Source: Altererythrobacter sp. (lineage in GTDB: Bacteria; Pseudomonadota; Alphaproteobacteria; Sphingomonadales; Sphingomonadaceae). From it: a stretch of 5,233 nt of DNA. Shown here one piece after another: positions 1-5,233 of this stretch. The notes under the pieces are model-generated. The model saw only the letters and a program-made list of their open reading frames with translations, had not been told where the DNA came from and did not search any database. The stretch is taken from the NCBI GenBank assembly GCA_011524425.1, contig WTKI01000153.1, positions 1 through 5,233 on the forward strand, in the 5' to 3' direction. Made by a program: the position numbers and the translations under genes. Numbering within the stretch: position 1 is the first letter of the stretch; each line of letters starts with the position of its first letter.

Positions 1-194
1 CCAAAGTGCTATATCTTTCATGTGGTTTGCGATCCCTCTTCAATTCCGCTGCGAGACCCCATTCTCCGCAGCCAAAACAGGACGAGCAACCTAGCGACTC
101 AATCGGGCCTGTGAAGCGCTAGTTTCAGGTGCAACCGAATATTTCGCCAAATTGCTTCTGTGCGAAAAAAAATTGCGGAACTTGACGCGCCTCG

Positions 195-215
195 CTGTAT
201 TATGGCACTGTATCA
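195..215 (+). promoter_or_regulatory. Candidate operator: direct repeat CTGTAT(T/C)A
   Basis: Two 8-base copies, CTGTATTA (195-202) and CTGTATCA (208-215), lie 13 bases apart, just ahead of the GntR start at 235. A -35-like TTGACG sits at 182-187, but its distance to TATTAT (198-203) is only 10 bases. TTGCGG (173-178) would give a 19-base spacer to the same element, so the promoter itself is not certain. Repressors of the YtrA type usually sit on their own promoter, which makes autoregulation a reasonable inference. The repeat is direct, whereas most GntR operators are inverted repeats, and this lowers confidence. Confidence 0.35.
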
Positions 216-234
216 CCTGCGCTGGGGAATAGAC

Positions 235-567
235 ATGAGCAGACCGGTTTACTTGAAGCTGCGCGATCAGATCGCAGCCGCTATAATTGACGGCGATTAT
301 GCGGAAGGAGCGATGCTTCCATCCGTGCGTGCGCTTGCGGCTGAGCAGGGGGCAAATCCCCTGACAGTGGCTAAAGCGTACCAGCAATTTCAAAACGATG
401 GCTTGGTTGCCGTGCAGCGCGGCGTTGGCATGTATGTGGTCAACGGGGCAGCCGATCGCTTGCGCCAGGCGGAGCGGGATCAGTTCCTAAGCGAAGAATG
501 GCCGGAAATGAAAGCGCGTATCGAACGGTTGGGAATCGATTTGAGTATTCTGTTGGCAGAGGCGTAA
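235..567 (+). CDS. GntR-family transcriptional regulator, short YtrA type
   Basis: This is a 110-residue DNA-binding repressor-like protein. The GntR winged helix-turn-helix covers about residues 4-70: PVYLKLRDQI at the start, LPSVRALAAEQGANPLTVAK as the helix-turn-helix, and the wing RGVGMYV (62-68). Only about 40 residues follow, forming a helical tail (80-110), with no effector-binding FCD, UTRA or aminotransferase domain. That size and layout define the YtrA subfamily, whose members usually control ABC transporters or sit in small autoregulated operons. No transporter follows here, so the target is unknown. The start at ATG 235 is chosen because GGGGA (224-228) lies six bases upstream and the GntR fold begins at once. 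A GTG at 160 in the same frame would add 25 residues unlike the family. The next gene is 224 bases away, so the gene probably stands alone. Confidence 0.9.
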   Translation: MSRPVYLKLRDQIAAAIIDGDYAEGAMLPSVRALAAEQGANPLTVAKAYQQFQNDGLVAVQRGVGMYVVNGAADRLRQAERDQFLSEEWPEMKARIERLGIDLSILLAEA

Positions 568-666
568 ACCGCAGAAATCCTCGCTTTCAGTAAGGTAAAG
601 ACGGGGTCAACAAAATGCTTCGCGGAACTTGCTAACGGTTAAACGGTCTGGCACGGTGTCAACGTC

Positions 667-708
667 TTTGGTTCGCCAAGTCGCCGTGGTCGCTGAGTGT
701 GAACCAAG
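667..708 (+). other. Leader region with two mutually exclusive hairpins upstream of ihfB
   Basis: TTGGTTC (668-674) pairs perfectly with GAACCAA (701-707), with a T-G wobble extending it to 667/708 and a 26-base loop. The same TTGG (668-671) can instead pair with CCAA (676-679) across a TTCG tetraloop. The two structures exclude each other. GGAGG at 711-715 follows directly, but no ATG or GTG start lies at a usable distance behind it. There is no T-run, so this is not an intrinsic terminator. The pairing is seen in the sequence; any regulatory role is inference, and stems this short can arise by chance. Confidence 0.3.
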
Positions 709-791
709 CAGGAGGAAAATTAAGGGGCTACCCTTTGTAGAGGTTGAAACAGGCCAATTGGCGGTTGTCCTGAATCAATCCGGAGTGCGAC

Positions 792-1073
792 ATGATTAGA
801 TCGGAATTGCTACAAACACTGCACGATGAGAACCCTGAACTCAGGGCTGAAGAAGTCGAGCAAGTGGTTGATATCTTCTTTGAAGAAATCTCCCATCGTC
901 TTGCCGAAGGCGGAAGAGTGGAGTTGCGCGGTTTTGGGGCGTTTTCAACCCGCGAAAGGGAAGCGCGGCAAGGCCGTAACCCGCGCACCGGAGAAACAGT
1001 TAGTGTGCCGTCCAAGCGCGTGCCGTTCTTCAAAGCGGGCAAGGAAATGCGTCGCCGTCTTAACGACGACTAA
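792..1073 (+). CDS. ihfB: Integration host factor subunit beta
   Basis: This 93-residue nucleoid protein pairs with IHF alpha to bind the minor groove of specific sites and bend DNA sharply, assisting recombination, replication and transcription. The HU/IHF fold is complete: helical N-terminus (IRSELLQTL; about residues 2-38), strand segment [10 protein letters not shown] (42-51), DNA-binding arm [10 protein letters not shown] (61-70) with the intercalating proline at 64, and C-terminal [14 protein letters not shown] (77-90). The MIRSELL start and the [11 protein letters not shown] stretch point to the beta subunit rather than HU or IHF alpha. Length is normal for the family. ATG 792 is supported by GGAG (782-785) six bases upstream. 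In many proteobacteria rpsA lies directly upstream of ihfB; here the upstream neighbour is a GntR regulator. A hairpin at 1102-1129 closes the unit. Confidence 0.96.
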   Translation: MIRSELLQTLHDENPELRAEEVEQVVDIFFEEISHRLAEGGRVELRGFGAFSTREREARQGRNPRTGETVSVPSKRVPFFKAGKEMRRRLNDD

Positions 1074-1101
1074 GCGCATCCTTTTTAATGCATAGTGGGT
1101 G

Positions 1102-1129
1102 GCTCGCGGCATTTGTCGATGCGGCGAGC
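1102..1129 (+). terminator. Strong hairpin behind ihfB, without a T-tract
   Basis: GCTCGCGGCAT (1102-1112) pairs with ATGCGGCGAGC (1119-1129) over eleven positions with a single G-G mismatch and a six-base loop, TTGTCG. It starts 29 bases after the ihfB stop and lies before tRNA-Leu. The bases after it (GAATGTTGCG) are not a T-run; the only T-run (1082-1086) precedes it. It may still mark the 3' end of the ihfB transcript or protect it from decay, but it is not a textbook intrinsic terminator. Confidence 0.45.
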
Positions 1130-1223
1130 GAATGTTGCGCATACGCGTTTGCATGATTGCAGCATGACATTCTCGCAGCTAGTGGAGCACCACAAGCCAC
1201 ATGGAATCAAGCTGATGGCATGT

Positions 1224-1310
1224 GCGGGTGTGGCGGAATGGTAGACGCCGGGGACTTAAAATCCCCTGATCCTATAGATCGTGCGAGTTCGAGTCTCGCC
1301 ACCCGCACCA
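1224..1310 (+). tRNA. tRNA-Leu, anticodon UAA
   Basis: A full class II tRNA cloverleaf can be drawn. The acceptor stem is GCGGGTG (1224-1230) with CACCCGC (1300-1306). The D stem is GGC (1232-1234) with GCC (1247-1249). The anticodon stem is GGGGA (1250-1254) with TCCCC (1262-1266), and its loop CTTAAAA carries anticodon TAA at 1257-1259. A long variable arm pairs GATC (1268-1271) with GATC (1277-1280), as expected for leucine tRNAs. The T stem is GCGAG (1283-1287) with CTCGC (1295-1299), around the TTCGAGT loop. The discriminator A (1307) and CCA (1308-1310) are encoded. It reads UUA and UUG codons. I see no clear promoter immediately upstream and no hairpin terminator downstream. No integrase gene lies in the window, so there is no sign that its 3' end serves as an attachment site. 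Confidence 0.97.
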
Positions 1311-1473
1311 TAATTCTCCTCACTATTTCAATGCCTTTTTGCCACCGAATTACGGAACGTTTCGGATTATATTAGCTTTAATACTTATGGCGATATGACT
1401 GCGAGAGTAAGCGCATTGGGTCAAATAGATGAGACAACATCTGTTGGCCGCCGCTGAATGAGGGTTTGCTAGA

Positions 1474-2103
1474 ATGGAAATGCCGGTGATTAAATCAACC
1501 GATCCAGTAGCGGTTAAAACCGGGGGTGCCGAGCAGCGCGGGGCGCAGCGCTACACTCTGTTGATTCGTGCCGTTAAGATTGTGGCTGATCAAGGCGAGT
1601 TCATTGGCGTTGTACGCGACGTTTCAAGCACTGGGTTGAGCGTGCGTTTGTTTCATAAACTGCCTGAGACGGGATCTTTCGCACTTGAACTGCAGAGCGG
1701 GGAAAGCTTTGCCGTTGAAACAGTGTGGGAGAATGATGGCGAAGCGGGATTCCAATTCGCTGAAGATGTCAGTGTCGAACGCTTCATCAATGAAGTGGGT
1801 GAATTTCCAAAGCGTGGCCTGCGTCTTGGTATTTGCTTGCCAGTGACTCTGATGGCCAAAGGTCAGCGCCATGACGCTGTGATCGAGAACATTTCGCAAC
1901 AAGGTGCGCGGCTTTCCTCCGAAAGCCTATTTGCAATTGACCAGTATCTTACATTGGAAGGCGAAGGCTTGCGCGATGTACGCGCAAAAGTGCGCTGGCG
2001 CGGTCATGGAAATTACGGTGTTGTCTTTGACGATACCTTCAGTCTTGGCGAGTTTGCTAAGCTGGCGGCGATCTTGCAGGCCCCGGCTCTGTTGAGTTCT
2101 TAA
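1474..2103 (+). CDS. Tandem PilZ-domain protein, likely cyclic-di-GMP binding
   Basis: This 209-residue soluble protein has no signal peptide or membrane segment. It consists of two PilZ domains in a row. The first (about residues 20-105) has the complete ligand motif: RxxxR as RGAQR (22-26) and DxSxxG as DVSSTG (49-54), followed by the W-x(6)-G-F pattern (W85, G92, F93). The second (about 112-200) keeps NxSxxG as NISQQG (139-144) and a matching strand RWRGHGNYGVVF, but its first motif reads KRGLR (113-117), with lysine replacing the first arginine. PilZ domains bind the second messenger cyclic-di-GMP and switch motility, adhesion or exopolysaccharide output; the exact target here cannot be read from sequence. 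ATG 1474 is preferred over ATG 1480 because GAGGG (1460-1464) is nine bases upstream. It appears monocistronic. A link to the downstream sugar genes is possible but only inferred. Confidence 0.88.
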   Translation: MEMPVIKSTDPVAVKTGGAEQRGAQRYTLLIRAVKIVADQGEFIGVVRDVSSTGLSVRLFHKLPETGSFALELQSGESFAVETVWENDGEAGFQFAEDVSVERFINEVGEFPKRGLRLGICLPVTLMAKGQRHDAVIENISQQGARLSSESLFAIDQYLTLEGEGLRDVRAKVRWRGHGNYGVVFDDTFSLGEFAKLAAILQAPALLSS

Positions 2104-2107
2104 ATTC

Positions 2108-2239
2108 ACTTTTGAGAGGTCATGGGCACGTCCCAGGCCCGAATTGCGCGCCACAACTAAACTGGCCGCCAAGAATTCCTTCTTGTCCGGCGTCATATTT
2201 ACGAACTGGTAACCAATTTCCTTCACTTCTCTGTTTGCG
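2108..2239 (-). other. Possible relic of a minus-strand PilZ gene end
   Basis: No + strand gene occupies the gap between the PilZ protein and the oxidoreductase. Read on the minus strand, it gives a peptide that looks protein-like: VKEIGYQFVNMTPDKKEFL followed by AASLVVARNSGLGRAHDL. The G-x-x-F-V-N-M-T-P-D-x-x-E-F-L pattern resembles the last strand and helix of a PilZ domain. No matching N-terminal part or start is present: further upstream the frame runs antisense to the oxidoreductase, and downstream it runs antisense to the PilZ gene. If real, it is a truncated remnant. It could equally be chance, since several frames are open here. Confidence 0.2.
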
Positions 2240-3868
2240 ATGAGCGAAGGGGGAACCGTGCCACATTTCCAGACTGAGAATGACAGCGCGATTGACGTTG
2301 ACGTTGCCATCATAGGCGCAGGCCCAGCCGGTCTGACGGCGGGCTATCTGCTTACCAAACAAGGCAAGTCTGTCGCGATTATCGAGCAGGACGAGACCTA
2401 TGTGGGCGGCATCAGCCGGACAGTGCAGCATGCTGGCTATCGCTTTGATATAGGCGGGCACCGCTTTTTTTCGAAGTCGCAGCAAGTCGTCGATCTTTGG
2501 AATGAAATTCTGCCAGACGATTTCATTCAGCGTCCACGCATGAGCCGCATCTATTACGAAGGCAAGTTCTACTCCTATCCCTTGCGCGCGTTTGAAGCGC
2601 TTAGAAATCTCGGCATTCTGCGCTCAACCACCTGCATGCTCAGCTATTTGCGCTACAAGCTATTCCCGATCAAAGATGTAAAGAGTTTTGAGGATTGGAC
2701 GACAAACCAATTCGGCCAAAAGCTCTATTCCATCTTCTTCAAGACCTACACGGAAAAGGTGTGGGGCATGCCTTGCGACGAGATGAGTGCTGACTGGGCG
2801 GCACAGCGCATCAAGGGCCTTTCCTTGTGGAGTGCAGTGACTGACGGGCTTAAGCGCTCTTTGGGCCTGAACAAAAAGCCGAATGACGGAATGCAGACCA
2901 AGACGCTGCTGGAAACCTTCCGCTATCCGCGGCTCGGTCCCGGCATGATGTGGGAAGCGGCCCGAGACAAAATTTTAGCCACCGGTCGCGGCCACCTCTT
3001 CATGGGCCATGCGCTTAAGCAGCTCTCCAGCGATGGCCAGGGCGGCTGGCGGATGAGCGCCGCCGGCAAGAGTGGCGAAGTGGTTGTACGTGCGCGTCAC
3101 GCGATAAGCTCTGCGCCCATGCGCGAGCTTTCCAAGCGCATCCACCCGCTGCCCGACAGCACTTTGCAAGCCAACGAACTTAGATATCGCGATTTCCTCA
3201 CTGTCGCTTTGATGGTCAAGTCAGAGGACCTTTTCCCTGACAATTGGATCTACATCCATGACGAACGCGTTCAGGTTGGCCGTGTTCAGAACTTCCGTAG
3301 CTGGTCGCCTGAAATGATACCTAACGCAAACATGGCTTGCGTGGGACTGGAATATTTCTGCTTCGAAGGTGATGGCCTGTGGTCGTCAAGTGACGAGGCT
3401 CTGATCGCACAAGCTACGCGCGAGATGGAAATTTTGGGACTGTGCGATCCTGCAAAAGTCACGGGCGGGGCGGTGGTCCGCCAAGAAAAGGCCTATCCGG
3501 TTTACGACGACGATTATGAAACCAATGTCGATTTGATGCGCCGTGAATTGGAAGCGAAATATCCCTCGCTGCATCTGGTCGGCCGAAACGGAATGCATCG
3601 CTACAACAACCAAGACCATGCGATGATGACCGCGATGCTCACTGTCGAGAATATTCTAGCAGGCGAGCGCCTCTATGACATCTGGTGCGTCAATGAGGAT
3701 GCGGAATATCACGAGGCTGGTGACGAGGGCGCCGAGGCACAGCTGCCAGAGCGCGCTCCAAAGCCGAGCGAAGATAGCGCTCAGCCGCAAGCAGCTCTGA
3801 GCGAAGATCAGCAAGTCGCACTTGCTTCTGTTCGCGAAGTTCCTGAACGGATCAAAAAACACGCATAA
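2240..3868 (+). CDS. FAD-dependent oxidoreductase, UDP-galactopyranose mutase/amine oxidase-like
   Basis: This is a 542-residue flavoprotein, probably cytoplasmic. An N-terminal Rossmann fold binds FAD: VAIIGAGPAGLTAG (G26, G28, G31) and, at the end of the second strand, E49 in AIIEQD for the ribose. It is followed by GGISRT (56-61) and the conserved GGHRFF (72-77). The C-terminal flavin-binding segment is GRNGMHRYNNQDHAMMTAML (448-467). This order is that of the amine oxidase/protoporphyrinogen oxidase superfamily, and GGHRFF with the NNQDHAM end recalls UDP-galactopyranose mutase relatives that act on sugar nucleotides or lipid-linked sugars. The substrate is not known. The last 55 residues are an acidic, Ala/Glu/Gln-rich tail beyond the fold. 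ATG 2240 has no ribosome site; GTG 2258 in the same frame does, giving 536 residues. GtrA follows 145 bases later, suggesting a shared envelope-sugar role. Confidence 0.85.
   Translation: MSEGGTVPHFQTENDSAIDVDVAIIGAGPAGLTAGYLLTKQGKSVAIIEQDETYVGGISRTVQHAGYRFDIGGHRFFSKSQQVVDLWNEILPDDFIQRPRMSRIYYEGKFYSYPLRAFEALRNLGILRSTTCMLSYLRYKLFPIKDVKSFEDWTTNQFGQKLYSIFFKTYTEKVWGMPCDEMSADWAAQRIKGLSLWSAVTDGLKRSLGLNKKPNDGMQTKTLLETFRYPRLGPGMMWEAARDKILATGRGHLFMGHALKQLSSDGQGGWRMSAAGKSGEVVVRARHAISSAPMRELSKRIHPLPDSTLQANELRYRDFLTVALMVKSEDLFPDNWIYIHDERVQVGRVQNFRSWSPEMIPNANMACVGLEYFCFEGDGLWSSSDEALIAQATREMEILGLCDPAKVTGGAVVRQEKAYPVYDDDYETNVDLMRRELEAKYPSLHLVGRNGMHRYNNQDHAMMTAMLTVENILAGERLYDIWCVNEDAEYHEAGDEGAEAQLPERAPKPSEDSAQPQAALSEDQQVALASVREVPERIKKHA
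2247..2254 (+). promoter_or_regulatory. Ribosome binding site supporting a GTG start at 2258
   Basis: AAGGGGGA stands four bases before GTG 2258, while the pyrimidine-rich stretch before ATG 2240 has no purine-rich site. Starting at GTG would shorten the oxidoreductase by six residues, still well ahead of the FAD-binding fold. The spacing is slightly short and GTG is a weaker start, so ATG 2240 remains possible. Confidence 0.4.
3766..3808 (+). repeat. In-frame direct repeat in the oxidoreductase tail
   Basis: The ten bases GAGCGAAGAT occur at 3766-3775 and again at 3799-3808, exactly 33 bases (11 codons) apart. Both encode Ser-Glu-Asp in the same frame. This fits an old small duplication in the acidic, probably unstructured C-terminal tail, where length is under little constraint. 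Confidence 0.4.
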
Positions 3869-3973
3869 GCAGAGGCTTGGGCGCGATCGCATTTGCTCTC
3901 AATACTTAACGGCCCGCCCCTCGGTATCTTGGCAATTTCTTAACCGTGTTCTGTCATATTTCCCATTGGCAAA

Positions 3974-3990
3974 GACGCTGTCGCAGCGTC
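3974..3990 (+). promoter_or_regulatory. Perfect hairpin in the 5' leader of the GtrA gene
   Basis: GACGCTG (3974-3980) and CAGCGTC (3984-3990) form a perfect seven-pair stem with a three-base TCG loop, 23 bases before the GtrA GTG start. No T-run follows, so it is unlikely to end transcription. It lies behind a weak promoter candidate, TTGGCA (3929-3934) and TGTCAT (3952-3957) with a 17-base spacer. If that promoter is real, the hairpin is in the mRNA leader and could influence stability or translation; a protein-binding dyad is the alternative. Confidence 0.4.
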
Positions 3991-4013
3991 AGCCGTGAAG
4001 GGGAAATTCGCCA

Positions 4014-4442
4014 GTGACCGCTTGGCTCGCTAAATTGCGCGATGTGCGCTTCGTTCGCTACGTGCTAGCGAGTGTTGGAGCTCTGGCAGCTGATATTGGC
4101 ACTTTCCTGAGCCTTTTAGCGCTTGGCGTTACGCCAGCGCTGGCTTCCTCCCTTGGATACAGCATTGGCATCGTCGTCCATTGGCTTTTCTCCAGCCGCA
4201 CAGTTTTTCAGGAGACAGTCGCGCAAGATCGCGGGGCGCGCACACGGCAGAAAACCCTGTTTGTGCTCTCTGCATTTGTAGGCCTTGGCCTTACCACGGC
4301 GATTGTCGGAATGGGCGATGCGGCGGGCATTGATCCACGGCTTGCCAAGATTGCGGCCATCGCTGTCAGCTTCACAGCAACCTGGTTACTGCGCGCGCAG
4401 ATAGTTTTCCGTGCGAGCAAGTCTGCCGAAAGCGACTGTTGA
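4014..4442 (+). CDS. GtrA-family membrane protein
   Basis: This 142-residue integral membrane protein has four predicted helices, at about residues 13-38, 42-60, 81-101 and 109-128. The family signature is clear: RFVRYVLASVGALAADIGTF at the start, the HWLFSSRTVF motif (56-65) after helix two, and its echo TWLLRAQIVF (123-132) after helix four, typical of the two-fold GtrA repeat. GtrA proteins are thought to help move polyprenyl-phosphate-linked sugars across the inner membrane for O-antigen glucosylation, arabinan or other surface polysaccharides; none of these is specifically indicated here. Length is typical. The start is GTG 4014, with AGGGG (3999-4003) ten bases upstream and the family sequence beginning at once. 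The stop is followed after three bases by the next ATG, so both are probably translated as one operon. Confidence 0.93.
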   Translation: MTAWLAKLRDVRFVRYVLASVGALAADIGTFLSLLALGVTPALASSLGYSIGIVVHWLFSSRTVFQETVAQDRGARTRQKTLFVLSAFVGLGLTTAIVGMGDAAGIDPRLAKIAAIAVSFTATWLLRAQIVFRASKSAESDC

Positions 4443-4445
4443 ACG

Positions 4446-5233
4446 ATGCTGGTCGAACGTCGCCGCTCTGCCTTGTCGCCTGATCTCTTGATCAGAGCAG
4501 GGCTGTTGTGGGGGCTGATCGTAGTGCTCGCATTGCTGAACAATGTTCAAGAGATTGCTGGCCGCCTCTATCCGGACCCTGATGACATCATGCGGTTGGT
4601 GCAGGTCCGTGATCTGCTAGGCGGCCAAGGCTGGTTCGACCTGACGCAATACCGCGTGGATGCTGCGTCAGGCGGCGTGGTCACGCATTGGTCGCGCCTT
4701 GTTGATTTACCCATAGCTGGCGTCATCTTTGTACTGACACCTGTCCTTGGCGCGAGCACCGCTGAGCTTGTCGCGCTGATCCTCGTTCCTGCAATCACTC
4801 TGTTCTTCGCGATGCTGCTTACCGCCCGGATCGCGTGGCGGCTGATTGGCGAAACAGAGGCGAGCTTTGCATGTGTAGCGATAGCGCTTTCCATACCTGT
4901 CCTGTTTCAATTCGGCCCGCTGAGGATCGATCATCATGGCTGGCAGATTGTCTTTGCTCTTTTAGCTGTGAATGCAGTGATGGCGCGCGAAGCGCATGTT
5001 GGCGGCTGGATCGCAGGGTTCGCGATTGCGACCTGGCTCGCCATTTCTATCGAAGGCGCGCCTTTGGCTGCCCTGCTTATTGCGCTCGTTGCGTGTCGGT
5101 GGCTGCGAAGCCGGGCTGAGCGCGACTGGCTCGTACATTTGACCCGCTCTTTGGCGGTATCATCGCTTGGGCTGTTCCTGCTGACGCGCGGCATCCCGAC
5201 GATGGAAACTCCGTGTGATGCCATCGGCGCAGC
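4446..5233 (+). CDS. Polytopic membrane protein, STT3/GT-C glycosyltransferase-like (3' end outside window)
   Basis: The frame is open to the window edge: 262 residues plus two bases, with no stop. After a short basic N-terminus (LVERRR), one helix spans about residues 16-34. A polar loop with the acidic motif DPDD (44-47) follows, then GWFDLTQYR and HWSRLVD (81-87), then many hydrophobic segments (about 88-125, 140-157, 166-180, 185-200, 205-218, 234-248). The DHH at 162-164 and the early acidic motif match the arrangement in STT3/PglB oligosaccharyltransferases and other GT-C enzymes, which use polyprenyl-linked sugars on the periplasmic face. From memory, sphingomonad relatives are often labelled AcrB/AcrD/AcrF family protein, which the sequence does not support. 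ATG 4446 lies three bases after the GtrA stop in the same frame, with only a weak ribosome site, suggesting translational coupling. Confidence 0.75.
   Translation, partial: MLVERRRSALSPDLLIRAGLLWGLIVVLALLNNVQEIAGRLYPDPDDIMRLVQVRDLLGGQGWFDLTQYRVDAASGGVVTHWSRLVDLPIAGVIFVLTPVLGASTAELVALILVPAITLFFAMLLTARIAWRLIGETEASFACVAIALSIPVLFQFGPLRIDHHGWQIVFALLAVNAVMAREAHVGGWIAGFAIATWLAISIEGAPLAALLIALVACRWLRSRAERDWLVHLTRSLAVSSLGLFLLTRGIPTMETPCDAIGA

Noticed and set aside
1..21. Possible minus-strand gene starting ATG at 21 (MKDIALW) and leaving the window to the left
   Set aside because: Only seven codons are visible, and the AGAGGGA upstream is about 11 bases from the start. Too little to call; the forward frames in 1-120 are also uninformative.
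91..393. 100-residue minus-strand frame across the GntR gene
   Set aside because: Antisense shadow of a well-supported GntR gene, with no family features of its own.
753..762. GCCAATTGGC palindrome and nearby AATCAA as an IHF autoregulatory site
   Set aside because: The AATCAA at 773-778 lacks the TTR half of the IHF consensus, and the palindrome alone is too short to assign.
599..799. Open frame of 66 codons across the ihfB leader, its stop TAG (797-799) overlapping the ihfB ATG
   Set aside because: It has no ATG; its TTG and GTG starts (629, 656, 668, 686) lack a ribosome site, and GGAGG at 711 would need an ATT start only three bases away. The peptide is not recognisable.
1284..1310. tRNA 3' end as an integration site
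   Set aside because: No second copy of the tRNA end and no integrase or phage gene within the window.
1157..1375. 72-residue + strand reading frame with CGCGGMVDAGDLKSPD
   Set aside because: It is the translation of tRNA-Leu, a well-known false ORF; the cloverleaf explains the sequence.
1354..1378. GGAAC-type stress sigma factor promoter before the PilZ gene
   Set aside because: GGAAC is present at 1354-1358, but the required GTT at a 16-18 base spacing is not matched.
1435..1446. Dyad CAACA-TC-TGTTG upstream of the PilZ gene
   Set aside because: Five-base arms are common by chance, and there is no promoter in the expected place to support an operator.
3883..3890. GCGATCGC palindrome behind the oxidoreductase
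   Set aside because: Identical to the cyanobacterial HIP1 octamer but occurs once; a single eight-base palindrome is expected by chance, and there is no T-run for a terminator.

Overview
The window looks like a chromosomal segment of an alphaproteobacterium, most likely a sphingomonad (Erythrobacter/Sphingomonas-like). The reasons are a moderately high G+C content judged by eye, an IHF beta subunit, and a flavin oxidoreductase - GtrA - polytopic glycosyltransferase-like series that I associate with that group. The genus assignment is inference from protein character, not from a marker gene. All convincing genes are on the + strand.

Left part (1-1310): bases 1-194 hold no gene I can support. 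A short YtrA-type GntR repressor (235-567) follows, preceded by a direct repeat that could be its own operator. A 224-base leader with two competing hairpins separates it from ihfB (792-1073), which encodes the beta subunit of integration host factor. A strong hairpin lies behind ihfB, and then comes tRNA-Leu(UAA) (1224-1310) with an encoded CCA end.

Middle part (1311-2239): 1311-1473 is a 163-base spacer with no clear promoter or terminator. A 209-residue protein with two PilZ domains (1474-2103) follows; the first has an intact cyclic-di-GMP motif and the second an altered one. The 136-base gap behind it (2104-2239) carries no + strand gene. Its minus strand reads as a peptide resembling the end of a PilZ domain, possibly a gene relic.

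Right part (2240-5233): a FAD-dependent, UDP-galactopyranose-mutase/amine-oxidase-like enzyme (2240-3868), a four-helix GtrA-family membrane protein (4014-4442), and, three bases after the GtrA stop, the first 262 residues of a large multispanning membrane protein (4446 to the window end). That last protein has acidic and DHH motifs like those of the STT3/PglB oligosaccharyltransferase fold. Together these suggest a module that builds or moves a lipid-linked sugar for the cell envelope, with the PilZ protein and the GntR repressor as unrelated or loosely related neighbours.

Nothing in the window is a CRISPR array, insertion sequence, phage or recognisable defence system. The most interesting items are the envelope-sugar trio, the tandem PilZ protein with the PilZ-tail-like relic beside it, and the possible structural switch in the ihfB leader.
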